NCBI GenBank assembly: GCA_905236785.1
Contig: CAJOQC010000192.1
Span: forward strand, 1 to 22,936
DNA from: an uncultured Selenomonadaceae bacterium
GTDB taxonomy: Bacteria; Bacillota; Negativicutes; Selenomonadales; Selenomonadaceae
DNA length: 22,936 bases
Reading direction: 5' to 3'
Within the stretch, counting starts at the first letter, position 1. Every line of letters begins with the position of its first letter. This document shows, in pieces, positions 7,886 to 14,379 of this stretch. A model generated the notes under the pieces. That model worked only from the letters and a program-made list of their open reading frames with translations. It ran no database searches and was not told the DNA's origin. The position numbers were made by a program, and so were the translations under genes.

Positions 7886-8886
7886 AAATTTCTGCTCCTT
7901 CCCGTCTCTTGACCCAACGCATCCAACAATTCTTCGCGGCTTACTGCGTAAGTGCCAAGTTTGCCCACAACGACCCCCGCCGCAAGATTGGCAAGGTACG
8001 CCCCCGATACGGGTTTTAAGCCCCCCGCCAACGCCAAGCCGAAAACCGCGATAACCGTATCGCCTGCGCCGGACACGTCATAAACTTCCTGCGCCTTGGT
8101 GGGAATATGGGTGGCCTTTTCCTTTTGCACCAAAGTCATGCCCTTGGCCGAACGGGTGACGATGATGTTTTTGAGGTTAAACTTTCGCATCACCTGCCGC
8201 GCCGCCCGCTCCACGGAATCGTCCTTGTTGCGTATCGGCTCTAAGAGAACTTCGTTTATCTCGTTGATGTTCGGCGTTATGTAATCCGCCGTGGAATATT
8301 TGCTCCACAACGGGCCTTTGGGGTCAACCACCACCGGCACGCCATGGGCATGGCAATCGTTTATTATCCGCTGACAGGTTGCCTCCGTACACGCGCCCTT
8401 GCCGTAGTCGGAAATAATAACGCAGTCAAGACTTTCCGACAATTTCTGCGAAACATAACGACAAAGTTTGTCGGCGTATTCCCCCTCCACCGGGCGGCTG
8501 TCCTCAAAATCAAGCCTTAACATTTGCTGATGTTCGCCGATTATGCGAATCTTGGTGGTAGTGGGGTCTTGCGTCGCCACAAGGCCTCTTAGGTCAATGC
8601 CCCTGGAGAGAAATTTGTCCATAAGGCTTTGACAATGGTAATCGCTGCCCACAAAACCGGCGATGGAAACGTCCGCGCCCAACAGAGCCAAATTATGCGC
8701 CACGTTGGCCGCGCCGCCCAAAGTTTCCTTTTCCCTCGTAACATGGGCTATGGGAACGGGGGCTTCCGGCGAAATTCGGCGCACTTCGCTGTAATAATAT
8801 TTGTCCAGCATAACATCGCCGACCACCAAAATTTTACACTTATTGGTTTTTTCGGCGATAAAATCAAACAAAACCTGTTTTTCCAT
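7882..8886 (-). CDS. rfaE1: D-glycero-beta-D-manno-heptose-7-phosphate kinase (RfaE domain I type)
   Basis: A 334-residue PfkB/ribokinase-fold kinase that phosphorylates heptose 7-phosphate at C1 in ADP-heptose synthesis. It matches the kinase half of HldE: VVGDVMLDKYYY (21-32), RISPEAPVPI (37-46), LGGAANVAHNLALLGA (56-71), VVVDPKGPLW (185-194), TPNINEINE (204-212) and the catalytic GAGD loop at 273-276 with D276 as base. The adenylyltransferase half of a bifunctional HldE is absent; a separate gene at 11143-11610 supplies that function. The ATG at 8886 has GAGG about 9 bases upstream. It overlaps hldD by 4 bp. A second, more divergent kinase of the same fold lies in the same operon at 11604-12626. 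Confidence 0.93.
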   Translation of the reverse strand: MEKQVLFDFIAEKTNKCKILVVGDVMLDKYYYSEVRRISPEAPVPIAHVTREKETLGGAANVAHNLALLGADVSIAGFVGSDYHCQSLMDKFLSRGIDLRGLVATQDPTTTKIRIIGEHQQMLRLDFEDSRPVEGEYADKLCRYVSQKLSESLDCVIISDYGKGACTEATCQRIINDCHAHGVPVVVDPKGPLWSKYSTADYITPNINEINEVLLEPIRNKDDSVERAARQVMRKFNLKNIIVTRSAKGMTLVQKEKATHIPTKAQEVYDVSGAGDTVIAVFGLALAGGLKPVSGAYLANLAAGVVVGKLGTYAVSREELLDALGQETGRSRNL

Positions 8887-8932
8887 AACCCCAGACCTCT
8901 CTACTGTCAGAGTTGCAACCCTTACAGCAGCT

Positions 8933-8970
8933 TATGCAAATTTCGCCGCAGGCGATAATTTGTAATCATT
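8933..8970 (-). repeat. 38-bp intergenic repeat, copy A
   Basis: A 38-bp sequence matches 14176-14213 at 37 of 38 positions (the one difference is at 8951). On the minus strand it starts at the stop codon of the GT9 gene and lies in the 79-bp gap before rfaE1. It can fold into a small hairpin, AAATT-A-TCGC with GCGA-AATTT, with one bulged A and a 5-nt loop. Its function is unknown. Confidence 0.85.
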
Positions 8971-10075
8971 TTAATTCGACAACCCGACACTCATATTGCC
9001 CGTAATGGGAAGGTAGTTCCCGCGCCGGCTTGCCGCCGAAGCGTTCAAGCTGCTCATAGGCGTATTTTAACACCGCCGCCGGAGGAATACTCTTCATGCA
9101 TTTCATGTGTTCCTCTCCCCTTTTGGGGCAAATTTGTATGTCGCATGGATGGCATGGCGCGGGGGATTTTATCAGTATGTCCTTCGCATCGTAAGGATAA
9201 AACCCCGGTACGGGAGACGCGCCGAACATGGTGACAATCGGCACATTCATGGCAACGCCCACGTGCATGGGTCCGCTGTCCGTGGTGATAAAAAGGCAAC
9301 AATTAGCCAACACGCCGCCAAGTTCCCCCAAAGTCAACTTACCCGTAAGCACCCGCAGTTTTTCGCTTGTACGATGCTCCATTTGCGCGATACATTTTTC
9401 GACGATTTCAACGTCCATTGTGCCGCCCAAAAACAGCACCGTATAATTATGCTCGATTAAGTCGTCGGCGCACCGGGCAAAATAAGTGTCAAGCCAACGT
9501 TTGCCCAGCCAGCTTGCGCCAATGTTAAAAGCCACGACTTTATCTTTCGACGAAAAATTACTCTGCCAAATTTTTTTGGCACTTTTTTTCGCCGCTTTGG
9601 GAAGCCACATTTCAAGACCGCCGTCATCGATTTTTGTGACCCCCGCCGCCTCCTTCAAAACTTCAAAATGGGAATGAATTTGATGCATTTGCGCTTTTTT
9701 GTTGATGAGGACTTTTTTGAAGAACAAGGAAAAGAACGGCTTAGAATAACCCACAATTTCCTTGCCGCCGGAAAAAGCCGCCAAAGCCGACGCCCGTTCG
9801 TTGCGGTGAAGGTTTATCACCAAATCAAAATGCTTCTGCCTCACTCTTTGAATAAACCTGACGAAGGGAGCAAAATGGTTGTCCTTGCCCTTTTTGTCCA
9901 AAAACATACACTCGTCGATATATTTGTTCTCGCTCACGGTATCGGCAAGTTTCAAGTCCGCAAGGAGAGTTATTTTCGCTTTCGGGTAGTTGGCTCGAAG
10001 GGTTCTAAGCACCGGAGTGGTCAGCAACAAATCCCCCAAATGCATCAAATTTATCACCAAAATGTTCCTATACAA
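8966..10075 (-). CDS. GT9 ADP-heptose:LPS heptosyltransferase, WaaF-like
   Basis: A 369-residue family 9 glycosyltransferase that would add L-glycero-D-manno-heptose to the LPS inner core. The N-terminal motif is VINLMHLGDLLLTTPVLRTL, with the catalytic-loop G14-D15 of heptosyltransferases. The C-terminal donor domain contains NIGASWLGKRW near 185 and the family signature TTDSGPMHVGVAMNVP near 273-288. A cysteine cluster (CHPCDIQICPKRGEEHMKC, about 317-335) follows, as seen in many WaaF-type proteins. The start is TTG at 10075: an in-frame stop lies just upstream and AAGGAG sits 8 bases before it, so no other start is possible nearby. It lies 40 bp after the WaaC-like gene. WaaF versus WaaQ-type specificity cannot be settled from sequence alone. 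Confidence 0.9.
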   Translation of the reverse strand: MYRNILVINLMHLGDLLLTTPVLRTLRANYPKAKITLLADLKLADTVSENKYIDECMFLDKKGKDNHFAPFVRFIQRVRQKHFDLVINLHRNERASALAAFSGGKEIVGYSKPFFSLFFKKVLINKKAQMHQIHSHFEVLKEAAGVTKIDDGGLEMWLPKAAKKSAKKIWQSNFSSKDKVVAFNIGASWLGKRWLDTYFARCADDLIEHNYTVLFLGGTMDVEIVEKCIAQMEHRTSEKLRVLTGKLTLGELGGVLANCCLFITTDSGPMHVGVAMNVPIVTMFGASPVPGFYPYDAKDILIKSPAPCHPCDIQICPKRGEEHMKCMKSIPPAAVLKYAYEQLERFGGKPARELPSHYGQYECRVVELK

Positions 10076-10087
10076 AGATGTCGCTCC

Positions 10088-10104
10088 TTATGCAAATTTT
10101 GCCG
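10088..10104 (-). repeat. 17-bp partial match to the 38-bp repeat, copy C
   Basis: This short stretch matches the first 17 bases of the 38-bp repeat family with one difference. It lies in the 40-bp gap between the two heptosyltransferase genes and overlaps the ribosome binding site of the TTG-started GT9 gene by two bases. It may be a decayed copy or a chance match. Confidence 0.4.
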
Positions 10105-10115
10105 TACCCGTTCTG

Positions 10116-11150
10116 TTATATGTTCAACAACGCCCGCGTTTTTTCCGCAACGTCGGCGACTTTTATCGCGCCGAGGCAATCAAGCCCCTTGGGGCATACT
10201 TTTTTCATACATTCGCGGCACGGCCTGTCGGCAACCATTATATTGCCGCTTTGATTATATGTGCCGGTGCGGTACGGCTTGGTAGGCCCCATGAGCATTA
10301 TTGTTTTTGCCCCCATTCCCGCGCCCAAATGCACAGGGCCGGTGTCGCTGCCCACCACCAAAGCGGCCTTTTTCATGATAAAACCAAGTTGCGCCAAAGA
10401 CAATTTCCCAACCAAATTAACGGGAGGTATTTCCGTCATGGATTCGATTTCGGCGGCCTTTTGTTCTTCCGCCGCCCCTGCGCCCGCCAGTATGGGGATA
10501 ATTTTTTGATTATAGAGCCAATCGGAATATTCGGCAAAGGACTTCGCACTCCAACACTTGCTCGGCCAACTTGACCCCGCCACCAAAATTGCATAAGGGC
10601 TACTTAGCCGCGCCCCGGCTTTTTCGGCAATCTGCGCCGCGATTTTTTGCTCTCTCGCGTTTAGTTCCAAGGGAAAGCGCACTTTTTTCACGGCGCAACC
10701 TATTTCCCGCGCCACGTCCAAGTACCGCTCCACAATATGCCCGCCCGCGTTCTTCCCCGTTACGCGACGGCTTACCTTGTCCGACAGCTCGCGCATATCC
10801 GCCGTGCCCAGTTTAACGTCGGCATTTGCCAATTTTACGATAAAAGCAGATTTTATAAGCCCCTGCAAATCAAGGGAAAGGTCGTAATGTTCGGCTCTTA
10901 GCTCTCGCCTTAACGCGACGGTGTTCCTAATAAAGCTCCCGACGGAGGCGCGAAATTCTTCTTTCTTGAAAAGAATTACTCGGTCTACGCACGGGTTCGC
11001 CTTAACAAGGGACAAAGCTGCCTTTTCAACCACCCAGGTTATTTTCGCCTTGGGGTAAGTTTCCTTTATTGCCCACGAAACCGGCATGGCATGGATAACA
11101 TCGCCGATTGACGACATTTTCACGATGAGAACATTCTTTAAGTTATTCAT
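10116..11150 (-). CDS. waaC: GT9 LPS heptosyltransferase I, WaaC-like
   Basis: A 344-residue family 9 glycosyltransferase. The N-terminus [20 protein letters not shown] is the WaaC pattern (K-x-S-S-x-G-D-hydrophobic-hydrophobic-H), so it most likely adds the first heptose to Kdo of lipid A-Kdo. [12 protein letters not shown] near 92-103 and the donor-site run [14 protein letters not shown] near 267-280 agree with this. A cysteine-rich segment ([16 protein letters not shown]) lies near the C-terminus. The ATG at 11150 overlaps the end of the adenylyltransferase gene by 8 bp; the ribosome binding site is weak, which suggests translational coupling. The neighbours make the donor, ADP-heptose. 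Confidence 0.9.
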   Translation of the reverse strand: MNNLKNVLIVKMSSIGDVIHAMPVSWAIKETYPKAKITWVVEKAALSLVKANPCVDRVILFKKEEFRASVGSFIRNTVALRRELRAEHYDLSLDLQGLIKSAFIVKLANADVKLGTADMRELSDKVSRRVTGKNAGGHIVERYLDVAREIGCAVKKVRFPLELNAREQKIAAQIAEKAGARLSSPYAILVAGSSWPSKCWSAKSFAEYSDWLYNQKIIPILAGAGAAEEQKAAEIESMTEIPPVNLVGKLSLAQLGFIMKKAALVVGSDTGPVHLGAGMGAKTIMLMGPTKPYRTGTYNQSGNIMVADRPCRECMKKVCPKGLDCLGAIKVADVAEKTRALLNI

Positions 11151-11610
11151 TCTTTGCTATCTTTTTAATTATGTTGGTGGTGGAACGCCCTTCCACCAAT
11201 TTCACAAATTCAACCCTGCCGCCGTAGCTTTGCACAATTTTCGCCTCGGGCAAATTGTCCAAGGTGTAATCGCCGCCCTTAACGTAAACGGCGGGTTTTA
11301 CCTTCGCGATTAAATCTTCGGCGGTGTCCTCGTCAAAGATAATAACATAATCCACCGCCGCCAATGCGTCCAACACCTCGGCGCGGTCAAGCTGGGAATT
11401 TACGGGGCGGCTTTTTCCCTTTAGTCGTTTTACCGAAGCATCGGAATTAAGCCCCACCGCCAAACAGTCCCCGAAGGAACGCGCCTTACTTAGATAGCGA
11501 ACGTGTCCGGCGTGAATTATGTCAAAACAGCCGTTGGTGAAAACAATCTTCTTCCCGCCTTCGCGCAAAATTTCGCAAAATCTCTCGACGGAAGAATTTT
11601 TGATCAGCAT
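11143..11610 (-). CDS. rfaE2: D-glycero-beta-D-manno-heptose 1-phosphate adenylyltransferase (RfaE domain II type)
   Basis: A 155-residue cytidylyltransferase-like nucleotidyltransferase, corresponding to the C-terminal half of bifunctional HldE, that transfers AMP from ATP to heptose 1-phosphate to form ADP-D-glycero-D-manno-heptose. The nucleotide-binding motif is [18 protein letters not shown], with HAGH at 33-36. Other signatures are [18 protein letters not shown] (54-71), KGGDYT (111-116) and EGRSTTNII (140-148), the ISSTK-like end motif. The ATG at 11610 overlaps the upstream divergent kinase gene by 7 bp, and the gene overlaps waaC by 8 bp. The kinase and adenylyltransferase being separate genes is common outside Enterobacteria. 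Confidence 0.95.
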   Translation of the reverse strand: MLIKNSSVERFCEILREGGKKIVFTNGCFDIIHAGHVRYLSKARSFGDCLAVGLNSDASVKRLKGKSRPVNSQLDRAEVLDALAAVDYVIIFDEDTAEDLIAKVKPAVYVKGGDYTLDNLPEAKIVQSYGGRVEFVKLVEGRSTTNIIKKIAKNE

Positions 11611-12626
11611 AAGGCCACCGCCCTTCGATAGTTTTTCACTTCCTCGCCGCTTACCGTCGCCGTACCCAACTTTCTGACGGCGATGCCGGCAGCAATATTA
11701 GAAAGAGTTGCGGCTCTTGCGGGCGATATACCCGCCGTAAGAGTCAGAATAAACGCCGCAACGCAAGTGTCGCCCGCGCCGGAAACATCGTAGACCTCGC
11801 TTCTGTCGGAAACGGGAATATCAAAAATTTCGCCGTTGTCCAAAAAAAGCGTCATGCCTCTTTCGCCGCGAGTCAAAAGAAGCCCCCTCGCTTCCATATC
11901 TTTTAACAGGCTTTTTCCTGCCTCGCGCAAATCATCCTCATCGGCAAATTCCCTCCCAACGGCGGCGGCAAGCTCCGCATCGTTTTGCTTTATATAGCTT
12001 ACGCCCTTAAAACGTCTAATGTCATAGCGTGAATCAACAATAAGCGGCTTATTTTGAGCGCGGCATTTCTCCGTCAGATAATCCTTTACTTTGTTGGTTA
12101 TCGTCCCCGAGCCATAATCGCTAAGCACCGCGCCGCCCACCTCAGAGAAAATTTTCTCTGTATAATCAATAATCTTTTGCTCATCAACGGCGTTTATTCT
12201 TTCGCGGCTTTCCTTGTCGATTCTCACTATCTGTTGGCTGACCGTGGCTCTGCCCCCCGCCACTATGCGGGTTTTCGATATGGTAAACCGTTTTTCGTCC
12301 GTAATCAATCCCTCGGTTACCACGCCGTTTCGTTCTAAAATTTCCTTCAGCCCCTTGGCCTCCTTGTCAAGGCCGACAATACCTGCCGCAAAAGCGCGGC
12401 CGCCCAATGTCGCCACATTGTTTACGACGTTGGCTGCACCACCTGCGACAATTTTCTCGGCTGCGTAATCAAGCACCAAAACGGGGGCTTCGCGAGATAT
12501 TCGCGAAATTCGACCATCTAAATAAATATCGGCCACCATGTCGCCGATAACCAAAATACCCTTGTCCTTTACGGCATCCATTGCGGCGGCAATTTCCTTT
12601 TGATTGCTGTCCTTTATATTTACCAC
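11604..12626 (-). CDS. Divergent PfkB-family kinase, RfaE1-like paralogue
   Basis: A 340-residue PfkB/ribokinase-fold kinase. The layout follows RfaE1: [15 protein letters not shown] (24-38), [14 protein letters not shown] (41-54), [17 protein letters not shown] (60-76), LSDYGSGTI (168-176), and the catalytic VSGAGD loop at 281-286. It differs from the canonical kinase in the same operon: SRISREAP replaces [20 protein letters not shown] (197-208) replaces VDPKGPLW, and KQNDAE replaces TPNINE. This suggests a separate subfamily and perhaps another sugar phosphate. The start is GTG at 12626, which overlaps the upstream stop (GTGGTAA) and has GGGAG 8 bases before it; an ATG 15 codons later is the alternative. 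It overlaps rfaE2 by 7 bp, so kinase and adenylyltransferase are probably made together. Heptose-7-phosphate kinase activity is likely but not proven. Confidence 0.88.
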   Translation of the reverse strand: MVNIKDSNQKEIAAAMDAVKDKGILVIGDMVADIYLDGRISRISREAPVLVLDYAAEKIVAGGAANVVNNVATLGGRAFAAGIVGLDKEAKGLKEILERNGVVTEGLITDEKRFTISKTRIVAGGRATVSQQIVRIDKESRERINAVDEQKIIDYTEKIFSEVGGAVLSDYGSGTITNKVKDYLTEKCRAQNKPLIVDSRYDIRRFKGVSYIKQNDAELAAAVGREFADEDDLREAGKSLLKDMEARGLLLTRGERGMTLFLDNGEIFDIPVSDRSEVYDVSGAGDTCVAAFILTLTAGISPARAATLSNIAAGIAVRKLGTATVSGEEVKNYRRAVALC

Positions 12627-14158
12627 GGCGTAAACTCCCAGCTTACGTTCCAACTGTGGCGTTTGACGCGATAACGCACGATAAGCTGCGAACAGTGAAG
12701 ATCGCGGAACCAATAATAATCTATATCGCGAAGCGTCTTTTTCTTACAGTCGTAGCTGTAACCCGCCACAAAACGATCGTTTTTGTCCATTCGATAGCTT
12801 AAACCAGCCTCGATACGTTTGGCATAATCCGCAAGGTTGAAGTTAAACAGCGCATTTTCGGCATTGACATGATTATAGTAGTAACCGGCGTAAGCCGCCC
12901 ACTTATCGTCAAAATTCTTCATCAATGTCGTGTTCCATTCAAAGCCCTTGTTTTTTGAACTATCGTAGGACTCGTGGGTTACTGAATAACCCACATCAAC
13001 AAAAAGATAATATCTGCCGGGCAATGTTATGGCATCACGCCCCAAACTGACTTTATAATATTTATGAGTACTTTGCACTTTAGGTTTTTTCCATTTGCCT
13101 ATTTCCGCATCAAAAGCATACCAAAAGGGGGACGCTCCGAAATGATCGCTGTATCTGCCGATTAAAGCCGGGGCGCGTTGCAACCAGTTGTCGTCGCTGT
13201 CCTCATAAAAGCCGTAGACTGCCTTTAGATAATATTTTGGCTGATGAAAAACAAACTCGCCGTTGCTTCTTACGCCATGTTTGGTGGAGGCGTATAAGTT
13301 GCCCACCAAATCGAAATTTTTGTCTATATTATGCCGCACTTCTTGCTTAATCCATGCGCCGTCGCTTTTTGAGTAGCCAACTTTCGGATACTGGGGATTA
13401 TCGGCATCGGGGCTTATATCCTTTTCTATATATTTTTTCTTGTAAAGAAGGACTTTGCCCACCCACACTTTAGCATTATAAAGGTACATTCGGTCGTTAG
13501 GCCAAATGACGATTTTTTCCGCGCTTTCATGATAATCGGGTTTTTCGGCGGGGCATTTTGTGGCCGTGCCGTCGTACACCACCACGCGGTTAGGATAAAA
13601 CTCAAACTTTTTGCCCGTCACATACTGGTCGCCGACTTTGCCTTTTGCGCTCTCCATTGTGCCCATTTTAGCACCGTAATTGTAAAAAGTATGATAGCCG
13701 TCAAGTGTGACTTTTGTCGTTACTTCGCCGCCCACCGGGTACTGCAAAACCCGCGCTTTGCCGGGAATGTTAATCTCTTGCCGCAAGGTGTTGCCCGTCG
13801 CTTCTTCCTCGGAGTCAAAACTGTGTCCGTCAATCTGCGTTATATGCACCTTGCCCCTGGCGATAAACTCGCCGGTGTTTTGATTATAGGTAAGATAATC
13901 GCCCTCAAAAGTCGTAGGCACAGGGATGGTGTCCTCATCCACCGGTTTCCTCAATGTCTTTTTCATTTTGTCTATATCGCCAAGAAGTTTTTTTTGCTCC
14001 GGCGTTGGCGTATTGTAACGAATATCCCGCCTTACATTTTCTATGTAATCAAGTTTTCCCGCGCCGGTGTCGCTGCTGCTCTCGTATCTTGCCGACGCTG
14101 TAAGCGGCAAAACCGCAAGCGTCACCAAAAGTATACCCGTTCGCGCAATAATATTCAT
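12620..14158 (-). CDS. lptD: LptD-like LPS-assembly outer membrane protein (short form)
   Basis: A 512-residue secreted protein, much shorter than the proteobacterial LptD of about 780 residues. The signal peptide is MNIIARTGILLVTLAVLPLT followed by an A-S-A cleavage site. An OstA/LptA-like beta-jellyroll segment covers about 83-240, with FEGDYLTYNQNTGEFIARG and later YHESAEKIVIWPNDRMYLYN. The rest is made of alternating aromatic strands typical of a beta barrel and ends in Trp, as outer-membrane proteins do. The RDLHCSQLIVRY stretch near the end is like the last strands of LptD. There are three cysteines (202, 471, 489), against four in E. coli LptD. ATG at 14158 is chosen over 14251 because GGGAGAA precedes it and the signal peptide starts there. 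The role is to insert LPS in the outer leaflet with an LptE-type partner not seen here. Confidence 0.82.
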   Translation of the reverse strand: MNIIARTGILLVTLAVLPLTASARYESSSDTGAGKLDYIENVRRDIRYNTPTPEQKKLLGDIDKMKKTLRKPVDEDTIPVPTTFEGDYLTYNQNTGEFIARGKVHITQIDGHSFDSEEEATGNTLRQEINIPGKARVLQYPVGGEVTTKVTLDGYHTFYNYGAKMGTMESAKGKVGDQYVTGKKFEFYPNRVVVYDGTATKCPAEKPDYHESAEKIVIWPNDRMYLYNAKVWVGKVLLYKKKYIEKDISPDADNPQYPKVGYSKSDGAWIKQEVRHNIDKNFDLVGNLYASTKHGVRSNGEFVFHQPKYYLKAVYGFYEDSDDNWLQRAPALIGRYSDHFGASPFWYAFDAEIGKWKKPKVQSTHKYYKVSLGRDAITLPGRYYLFVDVGYSVTHESYDSSKNKGFEWNTTLMKNFDDKWAAYAGYYYNHVNAENALFNFNLADYAKRIEAGLSYRMDKNDRFVAGYSYDCKKKTLRDIDYYWFRDLHCSQLIVRYRVKRHSWNVSWEFTPW

Positions 14159-14175
14159 CAATGAGTTCTCCCGTC

Positions 14176-14213
14176 TATGCAAATTTCGCCGCAAGCGATA
14201 ATTTGTAATCATT
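14176..14213 (-). repeat. 38-bp intergenic repeat, copy B, in the lptD leader
   Basis: This is the second copy of the 38-bp repeat, differing from copy A only at 14194. It fills the space between the predicted transcription start (about 14212) and the lptD ribosome binding site, so the leader RNA would begin with it. In addition to the AAATT-A-TCGC hairpin, this copy has a TATGC just upstream (minus strand) that can pair with the GCATA at its end. Confidence 0.85.
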
Positions 14214-14218
14214 GCATA

Positions 14219-14247
14219 ATAGTACAACATAACGCATGATTTGGCAA
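14219..14247 (-). promoter_or_regulatory. Candidate promoter of the LPS operon
   Basis: On the minus strand a TTGCCA (14242-14247) and a TACTAT (14219-14224) are separated by 17 bases, a housekeeping-sigma spacing, about 60 bases before the lptD start. A perfect TATAAT also occurs upstream at 14262-14267, but without a good -35 partner. Either or both could drive the operon. Confidence 0.5.
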
Positions 14248-14301
14248 ACAAACTTTCTTACATTATACTCGTATTCGGCGTTTTTGGCTATAAGAATTTA
14301 A

Positions 14302-14379
14302 GAAGGCACTGCATAAATGATTTCATGCCCTTGCCGGAAAAAGACCCGGCAAGGGTACAGAGAAATTATGCAGTGCTTC
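14302..14379 (-). terminator. Long nested palindrome at the mfd 3' end
   Basis: Three nested inverted repeats share one centre. The outer arms are 14302-14316 and 14366-14379 (arm GAAGGCACTGCATAA, one bulge), the middle pair is ATTTC/GAAAT, and the inner stem is a perfect 10 bp, CCCTTGCCGG (14328-14337 with 14346-14355), around an 8-nt loop. The outer arm includes the mfd stop codon. The minus strand continues into TTAAATTCTTATAG rather than a clean U-run, so it may terminate, stabilise the 3' end, or both. Confidence 0.65.

Noticed and set aside
10183..10220. Cysteine-rich C-terminal segment of the WaaC-like protein as a possible metal site
   Set aside because: Similar cysteine clusters are common in GT9 heptosyltransferases, so this is not unusual for the family.
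14159..14251. Upstream in-frame extension of the lptD-like gene
   Set aside because: It would place 31 extra residues before a complete signal peptide and would cover the promoter and repeat; ATG at 14158 has a good ribosome binding site.
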